NCBI RefSeq assembly: GCF_900186615.1
Contig: NZ_LT896588.1
Coordinates: 2,652,559 to 2,716,558, forward strand
Direction of reading: 5' to 3'
DNA from: Parabacteroides bouchesdurhonensis
Lineage (GTDB): Bacteria > Bacteroidota > Bacteroidia > Bacteroidales > Tannerellaceae
Length of the DNA: 64,000 nucleotides
The notes under the pieces are model-generated. The model saw only the letters and a program-made list of their open reading frames with translations. It was not told the origin of the DNA and ran no database searches. The position numbers and the translations under genes are program-made. Positions 25,048-32,970 of the stretch are shown here, one piece after another; the first letter of the stretch is position 1, and each line of letters starts with the position of its first letter.

Positions 25048-25910
25048 TTTGTTGAATGATTAAATAATTTGTGTTTGGGAATAACTATATCGTCACAAAA
25101 TATCATTATTTCTTCACCTTTTCCTGAGTTACTCGCACTATAATTCAATTCAAAACATTGTTGCCTATATTTTGAATATAGGTTGGTTATGAATGGCACA
25201 TTATCATAAGAGACAATCCACTTACAATTTACTATTGCACCTATAGCATTTGCGATGTTTTGATGGTCTGTGTCATTATAGTAGTTCAGATAAAGCCCTT
25301 TTCCTTTTATATAGTATGGCGGGTCTAAATATAATAGAGTATTGTAAGGTAATTCATCTTTTAATCGTTGCACTAAAGTAACAGCATCGTCATTTGTTAG
25401 ATGAATTCTCTCCGCGTAGTCTGCTATACGTTGAATCCTTTTTATCAAATCTTCTTTGTTAAACCTCGCATCAATCTTGTAATTTCCAGTTTGGTCGTAT
25501 CCACCTATGATTCCAGCTTTTAAAATTCCTGAACGATTTGTTCTATTTAGGAAGAAAGTGGAAAACCCTAAATTTAATAAATCAACATTTCTATTTTCTT
25601 TATTCTGCTGAAACTCTTTTTGCTTAAACCATGTTTCGACATTTATGGGAGTATCCTTAATTAATTGGCAAAGAGCATCCGTGTTATTAAGAACACTATA
25701 CCAAAAGGCATAAATAGATATGTCTTTATCGTTTATATATATATCACTAACATATTCATTAAAGAGCAAGGATAAAGCAACAGAACCACCTCCTACATAT
25801 GGCTCAACATAAGTACCATCAAGCAATGCATTTTCTTTGATTAAACACTGTACGAAATCAGCGACTTTTGCCTTTCCACCGGGATATCTTAAAGGTGATA
25901 AAAACTCCAT
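25044..25910 (-). CDS. DNA adenine methylase (Dam/D12 class)
   Basis: A 288-residue N6-adenine methyltransferase: YPGGK (residues 9-13), AdoMet-binding EPYVGGGSV (36-44), LNRTNRSGI (121-129), and catalytic DPPYYIKG (196-203). Length fits MT-D12 family enzymes. It sits 4 bases after the ParB-like gene and overlaps the ATPase gene by 4, so all are translationally coupled. In this context it may mark self DNA, so that the ATPase-TOPRIM partner acts only on unmarked DNA; this is inference. No restriction endonuclease of a standard type is beside it. Confidence 0.93.
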   Translation of the reverse strand: MEFLSPLRYPGGKAKVADFVQCLIKENALLDGTYVEPYVGGGSVALSLLFNEYVSDIYINDKDISIYAFWYSVLNNTDALCQLIKDTPINVETWFKQKEFQQNKENRNVDLLNLGFSTFFLNRTNRSGILKAGIIGGYDQTGNYKIDARFNKEDLIKRIQRIADYAERIHLTNDDAVTLVQRLKDELPYNTLLYLDPPYYIKGKGLYLNYYNDTDHQNIANAIGAIVNCKWIVSYDNVPFITNLYSKYRQQCFELNYSASNSGKGEEIMIFCDDIVIPKHKLFNHSTK

Positions 25911-25914
25911 AATG

Positions 25915-27312
25915 TCATTCTTTATTTATAGATTCCCATAATTGGATAAAAAAACTTTCTATGTTGTCCCATCCTATAATCAAATTGTCTGCTTTAGGAT
26001 AGAAAAACTCATTATGAACATATGCATTCAAGGATTCAATGGATAGGACTGAATTTTTATCATTTATTTCAGACCTTATACCTTTAGATAAATCATTACT
26101 CATTGTTCCTAATTGGGTCATATGATTTAATACTTTACAAACTTTCCCGTTCAAATCCTCTTTGGAAGAACACGCAGTTATAGCATTGTTTTTTACCAAA
26201 TCATATCTTTCCAAATAAGCATCAACTGACAATTCTAAAAACACTCTCAGCAGTACAGAAGATGCATTAGGACATGTTTTAACTTGGATATGTTTTAACT
26301 CCTCAAAAATTTTATTGATTTTGGGGTTGTTGATATGCAAAATCAAAGTCTTGGGCACTAAGCCAGCTCTGTTTCTAGCTTTCTGATTATTAGCCTTTTT
26401 TATTTCTCTGCGTTCACTATTTATTAATACCTGCCCTTTATTGTCTACAATATCTTGAACACTCCATTGTTCAGACGCTTCATTAGATAGGTCTGGCTTT
26501 TGGTTCGTGTCAAAATTGTCAATATATTGCTTCCTTTTTTCTCTATTATAGATTTCTGAAACTTTGAATTCTGGATTAAGAATATCCGTAACAACTTTTA
26601 TAAGCCCCTTGACGACTTCTGACACTTCAACCTTTGAAACTAAAGTTCCATTGTTAATTCCCAAACCAAGGTGTTCTCTAACATAAGGGTCTGACATCAA
26701 ACGTTGCAGGTTGGTAATATTTAGTTTGGATAACGAATCCTTAATCGTATCAGAAACATTATCTTGTGATTTCAATAAAGTGATAATTTGCAATGGAATC
26801 GATGATTTTCCTTCTGTCTTCTCCTCGAATCTTTGCTTTTGTTGAGCATTCCAAGTAACTGTACCGATACCATTCAGCTCTCCCGAGTGTTTACGTTTTA
26901 TCCAAATATCAGCTTCCGTTGGGTTTTCAAAAACAGCGCAAGCAATATTCTTCAATTCAGAAATAGCATTAGGATTTTCTTTTTGCAATTTCTGAAATTT
27001 TTTCCTTAAAGAAATGTACTTGTCATCAATTAATGTTGGATTGTTTAATAATTTTAATGATGTTATTCTCCTATTACCTTCGAGTACTATATATTTGTTG
27101 TTATCTTCGTTAGGCGTTACAATGATTAAATCGACTGGACTAAGACCATTAGTTACAATATCGTCTACAAGAGAATATAATTTATCCCCTTGGTCCTCTA
27201 CCATCTTGTCTATCGCTTCCTTTTGTGAAGACAGAGGCTCAAATCTATAATTTTCAGTATTGACAAATAGTGATGTCAATTTTATTGTTTTTACAACCAT
27301 GGTAACACTCAT
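25915..27312 (-). CDS. ParB/Srx-fold protein, first gene of the Dam-ATPase-TOPRIM module
   Basis: A 465-residue protein. The N-terminal ~120 residues have a ParB/sulfiredoxin-like domain: LVDDIVTNGLSPVDLIIV, then YIVLEGNRRITSLKLLNN, in which EGNRR (78-82) corresponds to the nucleotide-binding/catalytic GxRR-type motif. The rest is mostly helical, Asn/Lys-rich, and not recognised. ParB-fold proteins can be CTP or ATP hydrolases or nucleases. It leads a coupled operon with the methylase and the ATPase-TOPRIM gene. An alternative ATG is 12 bases downstream. AT-rich codon use contrasts with the nearby RND genes. Confidence 0.75.
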   Translation of the reverse strand: MSVTMVVKTIKLTSLFVNTENYRFEPLSSQKEAIDKMVEDQGDKLYSLVDDIVTNGLSPVDLIIVTPNEDNNKYIVLEGNRRITSLKLLNNPTLIDDKYISLRKKFQKLQKENPNAISELKNIACAVFENPTEADIWIKRKHSGELNGIGTVTWNAQQKQRFEEKTEGKSSIPLQIITLLKSQDNVSDTIKDSLSKLNITNLQRLMSDPYVREHLGLGINNGTLVSKVEVSEVVKGLIKVVTDILNPEFKVSEIYNREKRKQYIDNFDTNQKPDLSNEASEQWSVQDIVDNKGQVLINSERREIKKANNQKARNRAGLVPKTLILHINNPKINKIFEELKHIQVKTCPNASSVLLRVFLELSVDAYLERYDLVKNNAITACSSKEDLNGKVCKVLNHMTQLGTMSNDLSKGIRSEINDKNSVLSIESLNAYVHNEFFYPKADNLIIGWDNIESFFIQLWESINKE

Positions 27313-27325
27313 ACTTATTAAAGTA

Positions 27326-27333
27326 CAAAATTA
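27326..27333 (-). promoter_or_regulatory. -7 box of the ParB/Dam/ATPase operon
   Basis: TAATTTTG on the minus strand fits TAnnTTTG and lies 13 bases ahead of the first ATG. No clear -33 TTG is at the standard spacing. Confidence 0.5.
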
Positions 27334-27576
27334 CTCATTTTTAGTGAAGTTAGCAGTAATTGAGCAATAAAAATATATGGAATTCACTTTTTGTAGGCTA
27401 AAACCTATTATAATCCAATTATAATGCCTATCTTTGTAATGCTAAAAGGCGTTCTTTTGAATTACTGCAAAACGAAGTGGAATACAGATTTTCGCTGGTT
27501 TCTAAATCGTTACCTGTCAAACTGGGATATTTTGTAAGCTATTGATTTTTAAGAAAAAAGAAAATACACTATGGCT
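27334..27576. other. Right end of the inner element
   Basis: AT-rich, with no gene of its own. It holds CGTTACCTGT (27508-27517), the reverse complement of a word at 5470-5479 near the left end, which may be an arm-type recombinase site. The last ~60 bases are read as an artificial tail of the truncated outer integrase up to a TGA-type stop at 27517. Confidence 0.45.
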
Positions 27577-28617
27577 TGCCACATGCCACGTGATATGCTT
27601 GGTGATGCCGCAACGCTTGGCGACGGCACGGATACCGGCAAGGCACGTGTTATAATGCGGAACGGGAAATATCCTGCCGTCCCCGCACAGTCCCCGGTAT
27701 TTGCCGATTATGCGGTTGGCGATGTCGAGCAGGCGGATGTTGGACACCACGCCCGTTTTCTGGCGGTTGATGTTTATCCACTCGTGTTCGTCGAAGTAGG
27801 TGCGGATATTCTCTTCCGTAAGGTTGCGCATATCCGCGAACGACAGCCCCGTGAAGGCGCAGAACAGGTAGAGGTCGCGGTACAATTCCTGTTTGGCGTT
27901 TTTCAGTTTCCCCTCCATCAGCAGGCGGATCTCATCTTTGGTCAGGAAACTGCGTGTTGTTTCCTCCTTCTTGATTTCATACTCGCGGAACGGGTCGCGC
28001 GTCAGCCACTCGTTGTTGATGGCGATGAATACCATCGTCCGTAACGGGCAGACGTACAGCCACACGGTATTGGTGCAGCAGTGCTTGTCCGTGCGCAGGA
28101 ACATCTCGAAGTCGGAGATGAAAGCCGGGGTAAGCTCTTTTAGGGCGATGTCCTTCACATGGTAGCGGATGTCGAGGAACTCTTGCATGTGCTTGTAAAC
28201 GGTGCGGTACTTCAGCAGCGTGCCTTTGGCTTTCATGCCTGCCTCCACCTGCTTCTCGTAGTCCTCGTTGTGCTGGCGGAACACCTGCATCAGCGTGTGG
28301 TAGCGGTGTTCCAGTCCGAGAAAGGCGTTCTTCACCTTCTCCGCCGTGACGAAGTTGTCACGCTCCATGATTTCCTGATAATGCCTGTTGATGCGTACCC
28401 GCATCTTGTCAAGCATACGGTTCGTTTCGAGTGCCGCCGTGCTTCTGCCCGTGACACGTCCACCTTTGGTGTCCCACAGTTTCGGATCGACAGTCAGTTT
28501 GCAGCTGAACTGTGTCTGGCTGCCGTCCACCGTGATGCGTCCCATGACGGGAACTGTCCCGTCCTTTTTCACTACCTGACGCTTGAGGTAGTAGATTACT
28601 GAAAATGTACTCTTCAT
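27517..28617 (-). pseudogene. 5' fragment of the outer tyrosine recombinase (IntDOT family)
   Basis: The frame starts MKSTFSVIYYLKRQVVKKDG and holds the arm-binding, core-binding and most of the catalytic domain; the first Arg box reads AFTGLSFADMRNL (Ser for Arg, as in IntDOT). True integrase sequence ends at GITKHITWHVA, inside the HxxRH box; the final ~18 residues to the stop come from the inner element. The GH and Tyr boxes are missing here and are found at 5098-5301. The protein cannot be an active recombinase. A -7 box TAATTTTG (minus strand, 28638-28645) lies upstream. Confidence 0.88.
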
Positions 28618-28936
28618 TGTCCTTAATTTTTGGGTTTCAAAATTAGTTGGTGAAGAGTCCGGTGTTGGTACGCAAAACGGGGAGGAACGGCGCAATCTTT
28701 TTCCGTAACCTGATTTTTCGCATGAGTTATGGATAACTCACTATTCCTTAGAGCCTTGTTTCGCTATTCGTACCCGTTTGTCGCATTTTCGGGCATGGTT
28801 ACGAACAAGTAACGTAGCGGCGTCAGGATTTGGCTTCGGCAGGGATTGTAATGGCTTCACGGATTATCGCCACTTCAACCAAAACCCTTGTAACTCAATT
28901 CTATCACTATATCTTTCCGCATTTCACTTTTTTGTA

Positions 28937-28946
28937 GTAACTTTGC
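28937..28946. other. Probable attachment core of the outer element
   Basis: GTAACTTTGC fits GTANNTTTGC, the 10-base core used by CTnDOT-type elements. It lies about 320 bases upstream of the outer integrase start, and ordinary chromosome follows. The same motif also resembles a promoter -7 box, so a chance match is possible, but position relative to int favours an att site. Confidence 0.65.
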
Positions 28947-29027
28947 GCTGCAAAGGTAATGTTTATTTTTATATAAGAATCTTGACAGCTAAGGAACATT
29001 CTCAGGTGTTCCATTTTATTTCATCCC

Positions 29028-29149
29028 GGTGGAACAAAAGTTTCATGCCGGTGAAACAAAAGTTCCAAGCCGATGGAACAAGTGTTTCATGCTGGTGGAA
29101 CAAATGTTTCAAGCTGATGGAACAAGTGTTTCATGCCGGTGGAACAAAC
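29028..29149. repeat. Tandem array of 22-base near-palindromic units (array 1)
   Basis: Five full units (29028, 29050, 29072, 29094, 29116) and a partial sixth. Units share (G/A)TGGAACAA and GTTTCA and end in (A/T)GC(C/T); the halves GTTTCA and TGGAAC are near-complementary, giving each unit an inverted-repeat design. There are no spacers, so it is not CRISPR. A second array with the same period but different sequence lies at 55478-55565. Confidence 0.85.
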
Positions 29150-29174
29150 ACAATAACTTTCCCTGGTGAAAAAA

Positions 29175-30998
29175 TTATAACTTAGGTAGTTTTAAAACAA
29201 AGCGGATTAATGAAACAAATACTTTTCCGTATTTGTCTTGCTTGCTTTCCCCTACACCGCGTATCTCGCTGAATTCTTCCATGGTGACCGGTTTCTTTTT
29301 AACCATATCATCCAAAGTGTCATCGGAAAAAATAATGTAAGCCGGTATTTGTTCTCTTTCCGAAATCTGTTTACGTAGCTGGTTGAGGGCGTCAAGCAAG
29401 GTTTCTTCGATAGAATCGGCGCTGATAGGACGGATAGGACGGGCCTTAAACGGACGTCTTTTCACAATAGTTAAATCGTCCGGTTTCTTATAAAGAGCCA
29501 GCTGGGCAGTCATATCTCCATACAATACTTTAGAGCCCATCGGGGTAACTTTTAGAATGTTCCCTCTTGTGTAATCTACTTCCAGATAGCCAAGCTGAAT
29601 CATTTGATAAAGGTATTCTTTCCATTCCTTATAACTGAGGTCTTTCCCTGCCCCGTATGTTTTCAATTGATCATACCCTTTTTCTGTGACTTCTGTCCGG
29701 TCGGAACCTCGTAATATATTAATCGTCATTTTCATATTGATGTGTTCTTCCGCCCGTACAATCGCGCTTAATGCTTTTTGCACTAAAACACTTCCGTCAA
29801 AACGTTCCGGTGGGTTCTTACACACGTCGCAATTGCCGCAATCATGATCTGTTTCTTCACCGAAATAACTTAATAAAACACGGCGGCGGCAGACGTCGGC
29901 CCCGCAATAACGTATCATACGATGTAGTTTCTCCATGTTCACTTCCTTCTGTCCGCTCTCCTCGGCGAAGCGACGCAATATAATCTGGTCTACCAACGAG
30001 TAGAAAAGAAGCGTATCGCTTTTCATGCCATCTCGTCCGGCACGTCCTATTTCCTGATAATAGTTTTCGATGCTGGCAGGCATATTATAATGTATAACCC
30101 ACCGGACATTGCTTTTGTCAATTCCCATACCGAAGGCCAACGTGGCACAAACTACGTCTACGCGATCATTGATGAAATCATCCTGCGCTTTTTCCCTTTG
30201 GGAAGAAGGAAGACCTGCATGGTAGGCCGTAGCCTTTATATTGTAAGTGGCCAGTTCTTTAACAAGTTGGACGGTGTCGTTCCGTTTCATGCAATATATA
30301 ATTCCACATTGTTTTTTATGGTCATAAATGAAATGAATGATGGTGGCTAACTTATCTTTTTTGCTCAAGTCACGTTTTATCGTAAGTGATAGATTGGGGC
30401 GGTCGAAGGAAGAAGTAAATATTTGAGGATTACGTAATTTTAATTGCTGAACAATGTCCGTCCGTGTTATTTTGTCGGCAGTTGCCGTAAGGGCTACTAT
30501 CGGTACATTGGGAAAACGTTCCTTTAGTATCGACAGTTGGGTATATTCCGGTCTGAAATCGTGCCCCCAATGAGAGATACAATGTGCTTCGTCTATGGCG
30601 ATTAATGAAATATCCAAACGAGGCAACAACCAGTCTATTTCGCTCTTTAGTTTTTCCGGTGAAATATAAAGTAGCTTAACTTTGCCCTGCATACAGAATT
30701 GTTTGACATGTTGCCTCTCGTCTTCCTGCATCATACTGTTAAGGGCAACGGCAGGAATACCATTGGCAATAAGCGCGCCTACCTGGTCTTTCATCAATGC
30801 AATAAGAGGCGAGATGACAATGGCCGTGCCCGGCAGGTATATGGCCGGGAGTTGGTAGCAAATAGATTTTCCTCCTCCTGTTGGCATGAGTACTAAGGAA
30901 TCCTCTTTGTTTAATATGCGTTGTATAACTTCAGCCTGTAAAGGACGAAAAGATGTATATCCGAAAAACTTTTTCAGTAGTTGCAGTAATTCATTCAT
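29175..30998 (-). CDS. recQ: ATP-dependent DNA helicase RecQ
   Basis: A 607-residue 3'-5' DNA helicase. Motifs: PTGGGKSICYQ (Walker A), IDEAHC (Walker B), ALTATAD, QEIGRAGRDG (motif VI). The zinc-binding Cys cluster follows (CRRRVLLSYFGE, CGNCDVC), then a winged-helix RQC domain and a C-terminal HRDC domain (EEFSEIRGVGESKQDKYG). It acts in recombinational repair. It is a single gene on the minus strand and is the first intact chromosomal gene right of the mobile DNA; its 3' end faces the element. Confidence 0.96.
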   Translation of the reverse strand: MNELLQLLKKFFGYTSFRPLQAEVIQRILNKEDSLVLMPTGGGKSICYQLPAIYLPGTAIVISPLIALMKDQVGALIANGIPAVALNSMMQEDERQHVKQFCMQGKVKLLYISPEKLKSEIDWLLPRLDISLIAIDEAHCISHWGHDFRPEYTQLSILKERFPNVPIVALTATADKITRTDIVQQLKLRNPQIFTSSFDRPNLSLTIKRDLSKKDKLATIIHFIYDHKKQCGIIYCMKRNDTVQLVKELATYNIKATAYHAGLPSSQREKAQDDFINDRVDVVCATLAFGMGIDKSNVRWVIHYNMPASIENYYQEIGRAGRDGMKSDTLLFYSLVDQIILRRFAEESGQKEVNMEKLHRMIRYCGADVCRRRVLLSYFGEETDHDCGNCDVCKNPPERFDGSVLVQKALSAIVRAEEHINMKMTINILRGSDRTEVTEKGYDQLKTYGAGKDLSYKEWKEYLYQMIQLGYLEVDYTRGNILKVTPMGSKVLYGDMTAQLALYKKPDDLTIVKRRPFKARPIRPISADSIEETLLDALNQLRKQISEREQIPAYIIFSDDTLDDMVKKKPVTMEEFSEIRGVGESKQDKYGKVFVSLIRFVLKLPKL

Positions 30999-31032
30999 AA
31001 GAGACGAAGACGATTGTTCTTGTTTGAATTGG

Positions 31033-31040
31033 CAAAGATA
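31033..31040 (-). promoter_or_regulatory. -7 box of recQ
   Basis: TATCTTTG on the minus strand fits TAnnTTTG, 34 bases ahead of the recQ start codon. No matching -33 is seen. Confidence 0.45.
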
Positions 31041-31162
31041 GGACTTTTATCGAACCTTTTATTTTTATACCGACGAACATTTAGTAGTAAACAGGTAATC
31101 AAAAAACCAAAATATTTAGGTAAGTTTGCATCAGATAATTTTATAGATACTGTTAAGGGCCT

Positions 31163-31756
31163 GTGTTTGTTGTAAGAGAAGATATAATTATTTCCATTAA
31201 TAGAGGAGATGCCAAAGCGTTTGAACAGCTATACTCAACTTATTATGTATATCTGTGTGCTGTGGCAACTAAGTATGTCTATCGAACAGATGCTGCCCAG
31301 GAGATCGTAAATGATGTATTCTTAAATGTTTGGAATAATCATGAAACCTTAACTCATCCGGTGAATGCTTATCTGATTCGTTCTGTGCAAAACCGTTGTT
31401 TAAACTATCTTCGCCAACAACGTATACAGGAAGTTCCTTTATCAGAAGTACAAGAAAGTTTATTGAATATCCGGGAATCACAGGTAGAGATAGAATCCCA
31501 ACCCTTAGCAAAATTGGAAAATAAAGAATTTGAAGAAAAAATCTATGTTGCGGTAAATAAACTTCCTCCTAAATGCCGGGATATATTTACTCAGTATCTT
31601 TATTATGATAAATCTTATGATGAAATAGCCAAAGCAAATAATATTACTACCAGTACAGTGCGCGTGCAGATTAAGATAGGCTTGTCGAAACTAAAAGAAC
31701 TCTTAGAAGATATTTACCCTTTATTTCTCCTCGTGTTTAATTTTATACAAAAATAA
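31163..31756 (+). CDS. ECF RNA polymerase sigma factor of the SusC/D locus
   Basis: About 197 residues, sigma-70 family group 4: region 2 (AFEQLYSTYYVYLCAVATKY, then AAQEIVNDVFLNVWNN) and region 4 (LPPKCRDIFTQYLYYDKSYD, then STVRVQIKIGLSKLKELL). The start is a GTG with AAGGG a few bases upstream; no ATG is available in frame. A -7-like TAAGTTTG lies at 31122-31129. In Bacteroidota such sigma factors are held by a FecR-like partner (the next gene) until the SusC transporter with its STN domain binds a glycan. It probably drives the 32.9-41.0 kb operon. Confidence 0.92.
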   Translation: MFVVREDIIISINRGDAKAFEQLYSTYYVYLCAVATKYVYRTDAAQEIVNDVFLNVWNNHETLTHPVNAYLIRSVQNRCLNYLRQQRIQEVPLSEVQESLLNIRESQVEIESQPLAKLENKEFEEKIYVAVNKLPPKCRDIFTQYLYYDKSYDEIAKANNITTSTVRVQIKIGLSKLKELLEDIYPLFLLVFNFIQK

Positions 31757-31834
31757 ATGTATTTCCTTTAAACGGATACTGCAATTCTGGTGTATTATAT
31801 ATGAACCGGAATAAAAAAGAGGTTGCAGAGTGAT

Positions 31835-32848
31835 ATGAAAAAGGAAAATGAATATATAGAAGATATTCTATTCGGATATTTTACCGGAGATTTGTCGGAG
31901 GCTCAGGAGAAGGAATTATTGCAATGGCTGGAAGCTGATGAATCTAACAAGGAAATTCTTTCTAAGATGGCGGATTGGTGGGCTATGGCACATGTTCCCC
32001 TTTTTGTGTCTGATATGAAACCGGATTTTGAAAAACACTTTGGGAACTTAAAGAAAACTTCCTCCCTTACTGTTTATCGCCAAAAAATAAATCTATTGGG
32101 TAAAATTGTAGCTTCGGTATTGTTATTGATTGCCGTTGGGTCATTATCTTATTTTATCGGAAAGTATGATGTAAACAACAATAACAAGATTGCTTATTTT
32201 GAAACGGTTGTTCCAATGGGCTCTTGCTCAAAAGTGATATTGCCGGACCAGTCGGTAGTTTGGCTTAATGCCGGCTCTTCATTGAAATATAGTGGGGCTT
32301 TTAATAAAGCGAATCGCGAAATCTTTTTGAATGGCGAGGCTTATTTTGAAGTAAAACGAGATTCATTGAAGCCGTTTGTCGTAAAATCAGAAGTGTTGGA
32401 TATTCAGGTTTTAGGGACTTGTTTTAATGTAAAAGCATATCAAAATGAACCGGTAACGGATGTTGCATTAGTTTCGGGAAAAGTGAATATCCATTTAAAT
32501 AGGAAATTTTCAACGTCCGGAGAAGTGGTTCTTTCTCCAAATCGCATGCTGAGTTTTAATAAAAAAACGAACCGGGCAAAGGTAATGGAAATAAAAGGCG
32601 AAGATGCTTATACCTGGAAAGATGGTATCCTGAAATTTACAGAACAGCCCTTCGATAGAATAGCAAGAGATTTGGAACGTAAATACGATGTGTCTATCCA
32701 TATAAATAGCGAATCTTTGAAAAAGGAGGTATTCTCCGGTAGTTTTTCTTCGGACTATAGTTTGAGTGAAATACTGAATGAAGTGGATATGGATAAGAAA
32801 TATACATGGAAACGTAATGGTCACGAAATTATGATATATGACAAATAG
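31835..32848 (+). CDS. FecR-family anti-sigma factor
   Basis: About 337 residues. A cytoplasmic N-terminal part (ILFGYFTGDLSEAQEKELLQ, then DWWAM) binds the sigma factor. One membrane helix follows (near 90-108, IVASVLLLIAVGSLSYFIG), and then a periplasmic FecR domain (VILPDQSVVWLNAGSSLKYS, then EAYFEVKRDSLKPFVVKS) with a C-terminal STN-binding-type DUF4974 region. The ATG at 31835 fits the family better than a TTG 12 bases upstream. It receives the signal from the SusC-type transporter. Confidence 0.93.
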   Translation: MKKENEYIEDILFGYFTGDLSEAQEKELLQWLEADESNKEILSKMADWWAMAHVPLFVSDMKPDFEKHFGNLKKTSSLTVYRQKINLLGKIVASVLLLIAVGSLSYFIGKYDVNNNNKIAYFETVVPMGSCSKVILPDQSVVWLNAGSSLKYSGAFNKANREIFLNGEAYFEVKRDSLKPFVVKSEVLDIQVLGTCFNVKAYQNEPVTDVALVSGKVNIHLNRKFSTSGEVVLSPNRMLSFNKKTNRAKVMEIKGEDAYTWKDGILKFTEQPFDRIARDLERKYDVSIHINSESLKKEVFSGSFSSDYSLSEILNEVDMDKKYTWKRNGHEIMIYDK

Positions 32849-32970
32849 TATTATTAACTAATCTAAACACCCGTATGACAGTATAGTAATTATGGAGAAA
32901 CTAAATTTTCCACAAGGAAGTATTTAACTTATTGACAGAAAACAGAAATTATTTACAAATCTAACTTTTC

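Larger units (their letters stand above)
5293..27576. mobile_element. Inner nested element inserted in the outer integrase gene (~22.3 kb)
   Basis: The region separates the 5' and 3' parts of one minus-strand integrase gene. Left of it the gene reads H-Q-S-R-H-T; right of it the gene reads T-W-H-V-A-S-H. GGCT occurs at both breakpoints (5292-5295 and 27573-27576). Joining the outer bases can rebuild W-H-V-A-R-H-T. The ends are certain only to about 12 bases. Cargo is an RND pump with its regulators, rteA-rteB, and a ParB/Dam/ATPase-TOPRIM module. It has two integrases, an oriT-like region and a MobA-like gene, but no relaxase or secretion genes. It is therefore either a mobilizable element or a reduced ICE. 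Confidence 0.7.
1..28946. mobile_element. Outer CTnDOT-like integrative conjugative element (partial, runs off left edge)
   Basis: The minus-strand order of two small HTH proteins, a DUF3945 protein and a type IA topoisomerase matches the CTnDOT excision operon (xis2c, xis2d, orf3, exc). The split IntDOT-type integrase starts about 320 bases from a GTANNTTTGC core, the attachment core known for this family. Right of the core comes ordinary chromosome (recQ). The left end, the tra and mob genes and rteC are not in the window. The element contains a second, nested element at about 5.29-27.58 kb. The right end is inferred from the core motif, not from comparison with an empty site. Confidence 0.75.
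28618..29174. other. Outer element end and intergenic region before recQ
   Basis: No gene is seen. From left to right it has the int promoter box (28638-28645), about 290 bases of element end, the GTAACTTTGC core (28937-28946), and then chromosomal sequence with a tandem 22-base array (29028-29149) that stops near the recQ stop codon. Confidence 0.6.

Noticed and set aside
29028-29149. CRISPR array
   Set aside because: Units are contiguous and degenerate, there are no unique spacers, and no cas genes are in the window. The same holds for 55478-55565.
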